The notes under the pieces are model-generated. The model made no database searches. It was not told the DNA's origin and saw only the letters and a program-made list of their open reading frames with translations. The translations under genes and the position numbers were made by a program. Shown piece by piece: positions 31,930 to 45,966 of a stretch of 64,000 nucleotides of DNA (the stretch's first letter is position 1; the number at the start of each line of letters is the position of its first letter). This stretch comes from Cytidiella melzeri (taxonomy: Eukaryota; Basidiomycota; Agaricomycetes; Polyporales; Irpicaceae), in assembly GCA_022592445.1 (NCBI GenBank), contig JABYQR010000090.1:1-64000 (forward strand). The letters are read 5' to 3'.

Positions 31930-31996
31930 TCGTCACTGTAAATCACACAGAACTCCCGTTCATTTATCCACACGCTCCTTCTACTATCATCCAAAG

Positions 31997-32757
31997 ATGT
32001 TTTCTAAGCTTTCGTTCAAGGTATCCTTGCTGTATGTGGCACTTCGAGCTCCAGGTGAACCTAAAATCCTCTAGGATCTTCGAGCATAGGGCACTGACTT
32101 ACATGCTTTGATAGTTGTCTCCGCCGTGTCTCTTTATATCCCTGGATTTGACCCGCAACCCGTAACTATCGTCAGCGTACTTGGTGTGGGTAGTGCCGGA
32201 GAGACTACCTTCCTCATTGCACCAGGAACCACCACTGGCAGTGACGATGAGGCGGGTTTCTTTGCTCCAGGTACGCGTTTTGAAGGTTTTTGTTAACATA
32301 ACCTCTCAACGCACTTCACTATATAGCCACTCTAATTTCAGGACCAACTACCGCAGAGATAATCTATAACGACGCCGCCCACGGGCTCGATTTGGACGAA
32401 AAGTGCGCGATCAATGGAGATATCGCTGACTGTACGGCAGTCGCAGCTGTCGATGGAATAACAACGACCGAAGCAGAGACAGTGACGGTTGCTCCTTTCG
32501 AAGTTCAAGGCAGCGTCGATGCAGCTGGATCATCAGCCGCCAGCGCGACGCCCAGCTCTAGCAATGCCGCTAGCACCCCTTCGACGACCCCCAGCGCTGG
32601 CTCTGGAGCAAGCAGTGGTCCAGTTGCTACCGGCAGTAGCAGCAGCCTTTCGCCTTCTCCCTCTGCTCAAAGCAGTGGTGCCTCTGCGGTTCTACACCCA
32701 TACGCGACTGCGTTCGTTGGCATCGTGGTGACGCTTTCCGGCCTCCTCATTCTGTAA
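31997..32757 (+). CDS. Secreted Ser/Ala-rich, probably GPI-anchored protein
   Basis: Three exons (31997-32054, 32115-32270, 32342-32757) give 630 nt, 209 aa. The start MFSKLSFKVSLLYVALRAP gives a signal peptide that is completed across the first intron (VVSAVS). A short beta-rich domain follows (IPGFDPQPVTIVSVLG, LIAPGTTTGSDDEAGFF) with CAINGDIADC as its only cysteines. After that comes about 75 residues of Ser, Ala, Pro and Thr, then a hydrophobic end (TAFVGIVVTLSGLLIL). This layout is that of fungal GPI-anchored wall or membrane proteins. The biochemical role is unknown. Confidence 0.78.
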
Positions 32758-33096
32758 CAGTCGGTTTTACACAATTACGACTTATTGTCGTGTTCAGAAG
32801 TTCAGCTGTGCTCGGCGTGGTTATTGAAAATATTGCGCACGAGCGATCAATGTGACGTATGGTCCATAGCGTGACAGGGTGTGACGCAGCGCGTTCCGGT
32901 CGGCGGCTCGTGAGTTGGTTTGTCACTCAACGTTCAACCGCGGCGGTATTGCTCTATCTACATCTTGCATATTCACCGCCACGACGGCGAGGTAAACATA
33001 ACAGCCTTTTCTCCGCGCACGCTGTCTTGTCCGTCTGTCTCGACGTCAACCCGCGTTTGCTCAAGACAAGCTGAACATCGTCCGTGGCCTAGACTA

Positions 33097-35902
33097 ATGG
33101 TCCCGGAGAATGGCCATACAAAGGAGAAGCCAAGTCGGGCTGCCGCCAAACGAGCCAGCCGTTTGGCTGCACAGCAGCTGGAAAGTTCACCAGCTCGGTC
33201 GGGAGACGAGTCCGGGCTGCCGTCGTTCGGAGAGCCGTCACGTCGCAAGGCGCAGGTCAAAGTAACTTACTTTGGCAAGAAAACCCATGCGAAACGCAGA
33301 CGTAGTCTAAGCCCTCTAACCTCTGTGGACTCTGGTTCTGCAGTCGAAGACGGCCAATTCAAATCACCCTTGCCTCCATTTTCGTCTCCACCACCAGCGA
33401 CCCGGTCAACCCCCTTCAAACCGAACAGTAGCCGCAGTGCTCGCATTACTACCCGCCCTGGCATCCTTTCCACTCGAGCTCGAGCTGACACTGCTCCCTC
33501 AGTAACGCAACTCACGCGGACTGACTCGCTCTCGTCGTTGAGCTCTGTCTCCGACATCGCCATCAATACTTCTGGCTGGGGCATCGAAGATCACTGCCTC
33601 GTGTTTGTACGCATCGATGACACGGGGGCTGTTTCTGAAGCCCCAGGAGCGATGTGGTGGCCGGCCGAGGTGCGCTGCTATCTAGGCTTGCTGTCACTGT
33701 GTTCGAACATGGATTGCTCTTTCAGGTAATTGAGCTAGGTGCACCTATGCGCGTAGTATTGTTTGGAGATTACCCTGGGTCGTCTGCCAAAGCACGTGCT
33801 AAGGAGCTCGTTGTACAGCCGTCGCCATTAGTGATACTACCGTTTTGTTCAGGGCCCCGGAAGCTGCGGTTTAAAGTGGACACGTATACGTCCACCTCAC
33901 GGGCTACGGGGGGCCCGTCTGCATCCCCACGAAAGAAGCAGAGAACATCACGAGCAGACCTTGACCGTCGCTGGTATGACGCCAGAGACCTTATGCTAAA
34001 GAAATACCAGGACATGAACGATGGATTGCCGCTGACATTATCGCTGCGTATCCGGGGTGACACTCCTGAGGTTCTTCCCCTATCTACCACACCTCGCCAT
34101 CTTGTTGTGCGCCAGCCAAGTATCTCGCCCTCCGGTGACTACAGCGATCCTGAAGACCTCTGGGAGCCTGAAGAATCTCCGTATGAGATTCCTGGAGAGC
34201 TTGTCCTGGCGAAGGAAAAGAGAACGTTCACTCAATACTGGCCTGCAAAGTTGATGTCCTACATTCCGCCGCGAAAGCGAGGAGAAAATGCGCGCTACAA
34301 AGTTCTATTTTATGACGGCAAGGTAAAGACGTTGGCAGACAACTCTGACATGTTTTACAATGAGGTCCACCCCAAATTCAAGGCCTGCTTGGTTAGTTGT
34401 ATGCTCGCGGAGACAATCATCATTCGCTGATGACTTTACACAGTTGGGTCAAGATGGATACAATTACGAGCTTCATGTGGGAGAACGAGATGAAGACACT
34501 GAGCTGACCAACCATGACACGATGCTTGATGCGGAACTCACAGCGGAGTCACTGAGGTCTCCCAGTCCTGTTCCTCAAATTCCCGCACCTGTGGCTTTTG
34601 CATCTGAACTGTCAGTTGAAGAACAATTCCGATATGTCAAGCCGGTGCTAGCTGGTATCTTAACGGGACATTTCGAGCCCGCAAAATACAAGCATGTGGG
34701 GTTCATGAAGGGTGAGAAACAACGTAACGCGGTTACTGAGGCTGCTTGGAAGCGAGGTGAAGTTACCAGCCAAGAAAAAGAAGAATTAAGCAGATGCATC
34801 GTTCGTTGGATGCGACGACGCCAGGAACGTCAGAGAATGGGCCTGATCCCTTGCGACCCCTTCGTTACTGTCGCATGTGCACCCGAGATGGATGGAGGTC
34901 AGGACAAAAAGGTGCAGTCCACATTCAGCGTCATGACCAATAATCATCGTGGCTGACCGATTCGACAAACTGCAGGAAATACACGTCCTCGACGATGACG
35001 AATCGGATTACAGCGCACTGACTGAATTGACCGGTTCATATCCAGCCGTGGACAACACGGAGGTACGTGCGCTATATAACTCGTCAGCTCGCCTTGAACT
35101 CTAGCTTGTGAACAGCGAGCTCCGTCCTCAGAAGCTGAAGCACCGCCTTCATCGTTCATTGCTCCCGACGACACTGATGTAAGTCCTTCATCTGGTCGTT
35201 ACAAGGCTCGGATCATATGTCAGTGCAAACGCCGACCACCCCGCTTAGGAGATTTCAGAAGTTGGCGTGACAGCAGGACCAGATGGCGATGATAAAGTGA
35301 GTATACGCGTCGCCCAAGCCCATATCGATCTGATGAACCGTCGAATAGGCTCCCACAGACGTGGATGGTGCTGTTCTCGATCTGACCAGGCATAATGTGC
35401 TCGCAGGACATGTAGCTGCTCATGCGGTCAGTTTCCTCCGGTCAGAAGTGGAATCGTCGACTCATATCTCGACAGGCCGACATATCGGTTGTCCCTCCCG
35501 CAGCGTTCAACCTTGATGAACCTCCTCCGGGTACAGTTCCGACTTTCGCGCATCTCTCTGACTTGGACCAAATTACGGTTTGTCTCGCCTGAATTGTCTA
35601 CTGTCTGTAGCTAACGTCCGTGTTCTTAGTACTGCACCTCTGTGCTCTTGCCTGAGGCCATCTTGCAGATTCTGCTGTGGCGTAATGGAGACCGTCAGAG
35701 TGTGCAGCTGCTTGCGCCAGCAGAGGAGGAGCGGTTGCATCGCATTGCCGAAGGTCATGCGAACTCGGCCTTCTGGGTTCACGAAATTCTCAACTTGAAA
35801 CATGCGGCTGAAGGGAGACTGCTGCCACCAACCACTACTTCAGGTTGTGTTGTTCCAGAAAGTGCGCCTGCCATGGGTAGGCTCCGCACGCGTGCAAAGT
35901 AA
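33097..35902 (+). CDS. Putative chromatin protein with two WWPA/YWPA motifs
   Basis: Nine exons (33097-33669, 33726-34391, 34444-34911, 34976-35062, 35116-35178, 35249-35296, 35349-35426, 35476-35577, 35630-35902) give 2358 nt, 785 aa. The ATG at 33097 (MVPENGHTKEK) is chosen as first in frame near a basic, A/K/R-rich start. A PWWP- or Tudor-like motif occurs twice: MWWPAEVIELG...VVLFGDYPG (near residue 188) and QYWPAKLMSYI...YKVLFYDGK (near 363). Basic KKQRTSR and RRRQERQR patches suggest nuclear location. The C-terminal third is acidic and built from short exons. All eight introns are phase 0. The intron 34912-34975 has a weak gtgcag donor but is the one that restores frame. No named family is recognised; chromatin reading is inference. 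Confidence 0.75.
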
Positions 35903-36681
35903 GTAATTAGTACATGTATGGGTTGTATCTCAGGTTGTGGACTGTAGTGGAATGACAACATGGAGTGCGTTTCCTAGTCTGTGAACTGTGAGAGTCGAGG
36001 ACGAGCATCGGCGTGGCACGAACTGCGTTTAGTCAGGGTCCATCTCTGAGCGCAAGGTTCTCTTGTGCCAGCGATTACTGCTTGAGATGCAAATCTCTTT
36101 CGTCTGGTCGAAACTGCGACTGTTACATACAATACGAAGCAATGGATCTCGACATTCTTATCCGTGATATGAGCTGATCATGAATGCCCTCGTAACATTC
36201 TCGCCGACCTCGTAATAGCTTCCTGCTACGGTGCTGCTTCTCTCGCGCACTCACACGAAGTCCACATGACGAGCAGCCAAAACGCTTCTCGAGCATATGC
36301 TACTTACTTCATCGGAGCAGTACTGCGTTTTCTATCAGCTTTGGCTCAGAGCCATTGGGAGCACGGTAGCCCTGACTGCTTCTTGTCGTGTTCGAACAGA
36401 AATGAAAGGCAACCACACCTCAACTGACGTTTCTCAGAAGAAATAAGTCAATAATGTTCAAAGAGGTTACAGTTTATAAGCTCCGGCGAAAAAAAAAAGC
36501 AACGTTGCAGACACAGATCAAGCTGACAGACCACCACGAGAAGGATGTATCGCATTACATGAGATTAGTTGCGTACAAGAACAGACATAACCAGCCCAAG
36601 GTCCGAATGTGGAATGCAGAATAACGATAACGTTATGATGTGAGGTGCCCGACGGGACTGTCTTGCGGCGTAAGCCGTCCG
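35903..36681. other. Convergent intergenic region
   Basis: These 779 bp lie between the stop codons of two convergent genes. They contain an A-run at about 36489 and no coding frame. They probably hold both 3' untranslated regions. Confidence 0.4.
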
Positions 36682-38980
36682 TCATATCTTGCCGCTGCTC
36701 GCTCGTGAGAGCGGTCGGGACATGAGAGTGGTGAGGTCCATTCTGGACGAGTTACGAGAGCGTGAGGTGAGAGATGTTACACTGCCGTTCGCGAGTATGT
36801 TTACATTGTGCGATCGCGGTGAGCCTGGAGCACCTCCGTTGAAGAAGTCAGGGGGAGGGAAGGACGGAGAACGAAGTACTGGAGAGGCCTGGCCTGACCG
36901 CAAGCCGGGCGAGGTGACTTGGATGGTGACGGGCCTCAAAGGAGGGCGATTACCAAGGGACGCCACACGACGTATTGGATCCAGCAGTTTGAAGACATTT
37001 CGTGAGGGTGGCGAAGGTGGACGTGACGGTGGACGTGATGACGGGAAGAGACTGCTTAGCGAATGACCCTCTTCCAGCGCATAGCCCTCAGCAGCCCAGT
37101 CACGGTCCTTCTTGCGAATGTACCGCCGTGCAGTACTGCGAATGCGATGCCGGAGGCGCCAAAACGTGACAATGATAAAGCTCATCACAACAATGTAGAA
37201 GAGCAAGCCCACGAGTGAGAATCCCAACGCATGTCTCGTGAGAGAGGGAGGTAGATGAGAAGATAAATGATCTTCTATGGCATCGAAGTCTAGGAACGGG
37301 GGCCTTATTGGCTTTACCTGGGAATTATCCACGTTCGGCATGTCGTCGATGGGATCAACCAATGGACGCGTCGATGCAGACGCAGGAGGGACCTCTTTGC
37401 TAGCCTCCAGAACCATCTTTCCGAGCGTCCAGCTGATAGCGATGTCGCCGACACTGTCCATCGACTGGAACTGCGGTTTCGACTTGCCGAGTCCCTTGTC
37501 TTCGGCTTGCTGAGCAACCCTGTGGCCATCCGTAGTAGAGTTCCCGCCAGGGTCTACAATCCGTGGCATACCAATCCCTTCGTGAAGCACGTTTACGAGC
37601 CATGCCGCCTTGAAACATTGCATCTGCAGCCGAGAAACTTCGACCTTGTCTCCCCATCTACCTGTGGAGACCACCTCGCCATTCTTGAAGACTTCGCCAT
37701 CCCCACCGAGGGTGCCGTTCTGTCTGGACTCCTCGTGCTCGCGCATGATGTGCGTCCAGTCACGAGAGCAAAAATCGGATGCGGCTCGTTCATACTGCAC
37801 AACGTCATACGGTCCGCCGAGTCCGAAAACGTGCTCCGAGGAATACCAGTACTCCGATACGCCGATGAAGTGCGAAACAGAAAAGTCGATGGGTGGAACG
37901 CGAACGCCATTGAACAGACAAGGCGTGTCTGGACAGGGAGCGTCTTTGTTCAATAACGGCGCGGTCTGCTGCAAGCATTGTTCGAATGATCCAGTTCCTA
38001 GCAACATATGCGGCTGTCTTGAGTGAGCACTGGCAGACGTGAGTTGAACGAAAGGCTCCGTCAAACGAAGGTCTTTGGGTAAACAAGGGTCAGGCACTGT
38101 ATCGTCGGACGGAATAGCTGGATGTGACATAGCGCGATTCGCCTCGTACTCGTTGATGGTTTTGTTAACATAACGTTCCCGAGCCTGGTTCGTCCCATAT
38201 CCAAGCCAAGTAGTAACGAAAACTTGGTGGTGTATCTCCTGCCCACCTAGTAGGCGTAGTCTTACGTCTATGAGGTCCTTCGTCTTTTTGCGTTCCTCCT
38301 CGCTTGGCTCGAAGGCGATCTGCGTAGATGCTCCTCCCATGTCAAGAAAACCATACGTTGTTCGTTCGTTTTCGGCCCCGTTGAATCCGTCCATGAGATA
38401 GTTAACGGCTATCCACCCAAACAGCCCCTCCTCTTCACCTGTAATAATCCTCACGCTGCTTCCACAAGGACCTGCCTCCGACGGGTCGTCTATTCGAAAG
38501 TAGGAATGAAATTTGAGGAACTGACAGGTCGCTTGTAGGACCTCCGCTTGTTGTGTCGGCGACAGTAGACGCATGCCTGCTGTCGCCAGTAGGAAGAGAG
38601 GTGTCTCTGGTTGGAGAGAAGGTGGGACCTGCGTCCTCGCATGTTCGAGTAAAGGTGCTAGATACGACGCGACGCCCTCTGGGTCGCCCGCAAATGACGA
38701 AAGCCCTGAATTCCGAGACGGTGCGCGACTCAGTAGTAATCAAGTCGTACGAACAATGGCACGAACCTGGCTCTGCCTTGATAACCCAGTCCTCTCCTTC
38801 CTTGGTGCCCTTCTCTACCGTAGGCAAGGAGTTGAAGATCTTTTGGCCCTCTTTTTCTCGTATCGTCCTGGCATCCTTCCAGCTATATATTTGCAGCCTT
38901 GAGCCCGATGACCCTGCGTCGATGACTATCCCAAAACGACGGGAGGCTAGCCATGGGTCAACAGCAGAAGGTGGTGGCAT
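36682..38980 (-). CDS. YND1: Golgi apyrase (GDA1/CD39 family), Ynd1-like
   Basis: Two exons (38767-38980, 36682-38705; intron 38706-38766) give 2238 nt, 745 aa. The enzyme hydrolyses nucleoside di- and triphosphates in the Golgi lumen, which pulls nucleotide-sugar exchange and so glycosylation. Apyrase conserved regions: FGIVIDAGSSGSRLQIYSW (near residue 20), LLATAGMRLL, GEEEGLFGWIAVNYL, FLDMGGASTQIAFEP and later VGDIAISWTLGKM. One membrane segment (about residues 562-585, LVGLLFYIVVMSFIIVTFW) lies towards the C-terminus, followed by a basic, S/P-rich cytosolic tail. The absence of an N-terminal membrane anchor matches Ynd1 rather than Gda1. The gene is head to head with ELP3, and a nucleotide-sugar transporter lies 4 kb further on. 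Confidence 0.92.
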
Positions 38981-39277
38981 TTACCAACATTGACTGGAGG
39001 GGTGATGAGCAGTAGACAAATAATAATCTCGCGTCGGTGGTCTTAGAGGAGGAGGTGCACGCTGTGTCAAGACGTAGCGGCAGTCAAAGCTTTAGACTCG
39101 GACATCCCATCAAAAATAGATCATGTATTCATTGGCGCCAAGATATGTATATCTCTTCACGCTAAACCACAACCTCTTCTCGTCGCATTTGCATTCGCTG
39201 CGCCTATCGCTCCTATAGGCCTAGCATACAGGGGAAAAGGGACCTTCAAAGGCATCAAGACTCGCAAGTGCGCAGGT
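38981..39277. promoter_or_regulatory. Shared YND1/ELP3 promoter region
   Basis: These 297 bp lie between divergent start codons. No specific element is assigned. Confidence 0.45.
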
Positions 39278-41547
<2,270 letters not shown>

Positions 41548-41639
41548 TGCCACACCCACTAAAAAGATGCATGTATTCGTACCTTGTATATTTTCACATT
41601 ATCAGATTTGACGAGCATCGGGAAGAACGACATCACATA

Positions 41640-42776
41640 TCACTGTGCTTCTGGCAAGACTACGGTATGGAAATTAGGAAAGACGAGCTCTTCCTCGACA
41701 GTCTTCCGGATGACATCTTGGATAAATCGCTCGACTCTCGTGACGTTCTTCAGGACATGCTTATCTGCCTGGCCAATCTCGCTCTCAATGAAGATAGACG
41801 GAAGAAGGCGCTGGCCAACAGGAAGCGGCTTGCTCGGTCTGCTGTTGTGAAAGCCGTCCTCGTGTTCGCCAGGGGTCACCGCAGACGGCGGCGTCGCTCG
41901 TTTGCTGCGCTCGCCTGCCAAGGGGCCGTAAGGATCCAAGTCGTCGAGGACACACAGGTGAATGCGCTTCCGTTCGCCTTCGTATGCCACTGCAATCTCG
42001 CCTTGAAAGACAAGACCCGTCACAGACAATTTGATGGGCAAGGACATGAACATGGGCGAAGGATAGTTTATGAGTAGAGACGTCGTGAACGTAATCCGCA
42101 GGTTGGAGTGCCAGGAGATATGTAGATGCAGCTGAAGGTTCGGTTGGTTATTCTGAGGCGGCGGAACGGATGTCGCAGGTTCCTCAGACGGGGTAGACAC
42201 AGTCGACACGTTTTGCGCAGGCGAAAGCGAATGCATTCTCGAGTTGAGTACATATCCGAAAGGGTGGACTGAAAGCGGCGGCCGCGACAGTGGGGAGGCG
42301 TACCCGGTTGCATAGGGAAATGAAGATCTGAGGTCTGTCAGTGCTGGCGGAAACCCTGGACGGGACGTGTAGAGGTGCGGTGTAGACGCAAAGAGATCTG
42401 TTACTGGCCCGTGACCATAGCGCATGTGCGGTGGTGTGGGGTGGTACGCAGGTACCTCCTCGAGGAGGCTGCGTGCCCTAGCCGCCTTGCGAGGGACCCA
42501 CTCGAAACCTTCCTCGTCCTCTGCCCCTTCGTTGACCTTCACCGTCTCTGGCTCTGCGTCCTCGTTCTCCTCGTCATCTTCGAGGAAGTCGCGATAGATG
42601 TCGCGCATATCGACCAATTCGACATCCGGACTCGCAGTTCCAAAATCAAGCGCGGTGACCTCGATAGGACCGATGAACGAGGGCTTGCTCGTGTTAGCAA
42701 GCTGTTTGTTGAGTACTTCCACCAAGGTTGAAGACAACGACGAGTCCAATTTGTGCCATTCCAAGTCGATAGACAT
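41640..42776 (-). CDS. MDM12: ERMES complex subunit Mdm12
   Basis: A single exon of 378 aa starts at the internal ATG at 42776 (MSIDLEWHKLDSSLSSTLV), since this is the conserved family start; the frame stays open 17 codons further up. Mdm12 is the soluble SMP-domain protein that bridges ER-bound Mmm1 and mitochondrial Mdm34/Mdm10 and moves phospholipids. The SMP domain is split by an insert: the N-terminal part (SFIGPIEVTALDFGTASPDVELVDMRDIY, in part) and C-terminal parts (LQLHLHISWHSNLRITFTTSL, in part; LSVTGLVFQGEIAVAYEG; IESEIGQ...DVIRKTVEEELVFPNF) flank an acidic, P-rich linker, as in other filamentous fungi. It converges on ELP3 with a 92-bp gap. Confidence 0.95.
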   Translation of the reverse strand: MSIDLEWHKLDSSLSSTLVEVLNKQLANTSKPSFIGPIEVTALDFGTASPDVELVDMRDIYRDFLEDDEENEDAEPETVKVNEGAEDEEGFEWVPRKAARARSLLEEVPAYHPTPPHMRYGHGPVTDLFASTPHLYTSRPGFPPALTDLRSSFPYATGYASPLSRPPLSVHPFGYVLNSRMHSLSPAQNVSTVSTPSEEPATSVPPPQNNQPNLQLHLHISWHSNLRITFTTSLLINYPSPMFMSLPIKLSVTGLVFQGEIAVAYEGERKRIHLCVLDDLDPYGPLAGERSKRATPPSAVTPGEHEDGFHNSRPSKPLPVGQRLLPSIFIESEIGQADKHVLKNVTRVERFIQDVIRKTVEEELVFPNFHTVVLPEAQ

Positions 42777-43234
42777 CCCGTAGGGTGGTGGTCGTGGACG
42801 CAGCAGCACAAGGTCTATCCTGCGCAAATGATTAATCGCACGGTTCGCGCCCGAATTTATTCTCTTCGAAAAGCTGCGCTTTCCAGTATAAAGGCATTAC
42901 ATGAGGCAGAAAGTAAGTCTAACGCATATCCAATCTAATACTATACGTGACCATCACAAGAAGGAACGCAAGGAGCGGATGGTAGGGGCAAAAATATAAA
43001 CGTGAATGTGGACATGAACTGTGCGTGACGCCGTGGTACGCGATCAGATACTTATGCTACTTGTACTAGATGCCACGACGAGGTACGGATCGTCCGATTG
43101 TCTGCAAAGTGTCTGTGGACGGGATTCAGCCAGTTCGTGAGGGTATATCATGAGATAGGGTGAGCCGTAGAATATTGGCGTGAAGGTTGAGAGACAGAGC
43201 ACGAAAATCGTTGCACATTAAGCATCTGCTGTCG
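42777..43234. other. Intergenic, promoter of MDM12
   Basis: These 458 bp between the transporter stop codon and the MDM12 start have no ORF of note. They should hold the MDM12 promoter and the transporter 3' untranslated region. Confidence 0.4.
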
Positions 43235-44904
43235 CTAACGCGAACTAGGTATATTCAGATTCAGTGAACTTTGCGAGCCCGGCGGAGGATAAGGAGGTGT
43301 AGGAATGGGAGAGGGTGACCGGGACGCGTACGGAGAACCATATGGTGCGCTCAAATATCTCGACTCCGAAGTCTGAAGAAACTCCGAGCTTTCGTTCGCG
43401 AGGCCAAGGGCGGTGGCGACGACGCGTGGACTACCAAACGAGGACTTCTTTTGTGAACTGAATTGACCAAGAATCGGCGCGTTGGGACTGGTAGGTGTGA
43501 AATACGAATTTCCCGACTTTCCACTGGGTACGACATTGGTTATCACCCCCAACTCCTTGCCTGGCGGTTGATTGTACATCCATGTGGCGACCAACACTGT
43601 GGTTGAGCCAATGACGAAGGACGGTGTGATGCGGAACCCGAACAGCGCGACCGACGCAAGGAAAGACAAGACGATGGAGAGGCTGGTCGCGAAACCCTTC
43701 ATGATATTATCCGAATACTTGATCACAATAGCGGTGATGAGCCCGCCAAATACTTGGATAGAAACGGTCGCCCATGCCCATCCACCGAAATTGCGGAGCA
43801 GACCAGAAAGGATGGCACTAGGTGAATGCGGGTACGGCGAATCCCAGAAGATAGGAAGGGCCGCAGGTATGAGGGAGAATAGCGACAACTGGACATTTCG
43901 AACCCAAAGATCCGCCTTCGAGTTTTTCAGGACCATTTCGAAATAGACCCCTGCAAGACCGGAAGTGAAGCATGCAGCGGTGACCGCACCAAACCCTTTG
44001 AGAGGGCTCATTATGTGGATGTGTAGTGGGGCCGAGTCATGAGCACTGCCGACTGCAATGTTCTGCTCCTGCGGGGCACTTCCAGTGGAAGATTGAATCT
44101 GAACAATACCAACCCCAATAGCCAGACAGGTCAAGGCCAGCCACTTTGTCGAGCTCAGCTTTTTGCGAAGCATAGCGACCGAGAACGCGGCGGTGGTGAG
44201 GATCTTCATTTGGTATGTCACCTGAAAAGTCGCTACCGGGAGGTTGCTGACCGCGACGAACTGCAGCGAGTTCTGCACCACGTAGAGGAAGGCTGGTATT
44301 GACAATTTCCAGCAGTCGTCGCTGAATATTTCCCTGCACACCCGGCGGAACGCAACCAATATTCCAACTGCGCTCCTTCCAGCTGCATCTGAAGAACCCA
44401 ACACCCTGAACATGGCTACTGCGAACGATATACTGCCTTTGAGTAGCTCGTTCATGAAAACGGCTGTAGCAGGAGAGTACGCCTCAGACGCAGGTATTGA
44501 CACCCTGGAGTAGTGCATGACTATTGACAAAGCAGCATTTTGCACTGCGAGGGTCACCAGGCTGAAAGCAAAAGATGAGTCTTCCAGTATGTGTGATCCG
44601 AAGGCAGACGTAGCACGCACGAGACATATTTGAGAGGTAGGCCGCAAATTGTAGGTACCTCAGGTTCCATCGTTGAGCTAGTCGGGCTTGAGAGAGGTGT
44701 CATGTCTCGAGAAGACGAAGGCAGGAGAGGGGGCAAGCGGGGGCTGGGCTTGGGCGTTGATGGTCTCGTTGATGGCTGAGAGTGACTACCGTCCTGTGCA
44801 ACCGGCGACGGCGAGTTGCTTCGGAGGTTTGGCGAGCGCAGGTGAAGGTCAAGACTCGCAGAGCTAGACACCTCTCGCAAGGAGGAGGGTCGCCGGGGGA
44901 TCAT
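43235..44904 (-). CDS. Nucleotide-sugar transporter (UDP-galactose transporter-like)
   Basis: Two exons (44621-44904, 43235-44561; intron 44562-44620) give 1611 nt, 536 aa. The start at 44904 (MIPRRPSSLREVSSS) is the likeliest; an in-frame ATG at 45177 would add 91 residues with no family likeness. About ten hydrophobic helices follow a disordered N-terminus. Family marks of the SLC35A type: LVTLAVQNAALSIVMHYSR, VQNSLQFVAVSNLPVATFQV (in part), TYQMKILTTAAFSV, GLAGVYFEMVLK, VRNVQLSLFSL and DNIMKGFATSLSIVLSFLAS (in part). It should carry UDP-sugar into the Golgi in exchange for UMP. The exact sugar is inference. The long C-terminal tail (SPIPTPPYPPPGS) is cytosolic-like. With the nearby apyrase it suggests a Golgi glycosylation theme. 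Confidence 0.9.
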
Positions 44905-45421
44905 GCTGATTGGATTAGCGAATATAGACACGTCGCGGTCGCGAGTTTGAGCGAGGGCTCGTGAGTCGGCGAAAATAGGCGACTTGTTACGTCTCTTCGT
45001 GTTACAGACACAGCTTGAGCGGAAGTACAGCGAGAGAGCAACGTCGTTGAAGACGTCGCAGACAGCGCTGGAGGATGAGGGGAAGAGACGAAAACCCGGA
45101 GTGATCTGACCTGGCAAAGGTCGTGAAACACTACAGACAGCGTCCGGGAGTGACAACCTCCTGTCCGCGTCGCTCACTGCCTTAAATGGAAAGTCTCATG
45201 TTGCGCCACACATTGACATAGTCACTCTATCATTGCGCTTGCACGGTACACAAAAGCTACAAGAGAAACTACAATGGCAATGTAGAGTACGTATACATGG
45301 ACTTAACAGTCATCTTCACAAGTACTATCCTGAAAAACCAAGGGAAAAAGTCAGCACCGTCCTAGGATCGAAAGCAAGTGCCACGTCAAGAAACTGGAAC
45401 CTCAGGCTCGCCTTTAACTCT
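44905..45421. other. Intergenic, promoter side of the transporter gene
   Basis: The open frame continues upstream of the transporter start to 45177 without family likeness. Otherwise nothing is recognised here. Confidence 0.35.
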
Positions 45422-45790
45422 TCAAGTACACCCAACATCCATCAGAGATGCTCGTACGAGCTCAAGGCACTCCACTGGCTGGAGGAACGAGTTCGCACCA
45501 ACCATGGCTGCCGCGCCGGGGTGCATCATGTTACCAGGGTTATCTTCATCGGTCCAAAGTAACGAAAGCAGAAGCGAAAGGACTACAGTGTGAAATATAC
45601 TCACGTAAAATATCACCCGCGGCGAGAAGGAGAGTTATGTAGATGATCTCCAGGTGATCCTGCGTCCTAGCCTCTCAACCAGAGGGAGAAGCAATCAGCA
45701 AAGATTGTTTTTGAGACATCCAAGATCGTTCTGCGACGTTTGTCTGGACCATCCAGCCCAGAGAATGGCGAAGCCCATGAGGGAGCCAGG
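45422..45790 (-). CDS. Candidate short spliced gene, N-terminus unresolved
   Basis: Three pieces join in frame on the minus strand: PSWASPFSGLDGPDKRRRTI (upstream to about 45718), then DHLEIIYITLLLAAGDIL after an intron with a branch-like ctgat and a gcag acceptor, then a last exon HNPGNMMHPGAAAMVGANSF...RASLMDVGCT ending in TGA at 45422. The intron before the last exon starts gtgagt. No ATG is evident at the 5' end. The product would be small, with one hydrophobic stretch. I do not recognise it. Confidence 0.3.
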
Positions 45791-45966
45791 AAGGGACAGT
45801 AATTTGGACGTCGGTAGTTTGTGAAAAGGTTTGTCAAGCCAGGAGCGAGCAGTTTTGTCGTTGTCGCGCAATGCCGAGGCGGAGTGTCAATACCATCGTG
45901 GGAAAGACCTTCCTCTCTAGGCGCCACACCAGACGCAGTCCCCAACACCGTCTTGTCACTGGTAAT

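Noticed and set aside
32920..33096. Upstream extension of the chromatin gene in the same frame
   Set aside because: There is an in-frame ATG at 32920, but this stretch has no basic or conserved character and ends just before a well-placed ATG at 33097.
44905..45177. Longer N-terminus for the nucleotide-sugar transporter
   Set aside because: The extra 91 residues look like untranslated sequence and transporters of this family do not need them.
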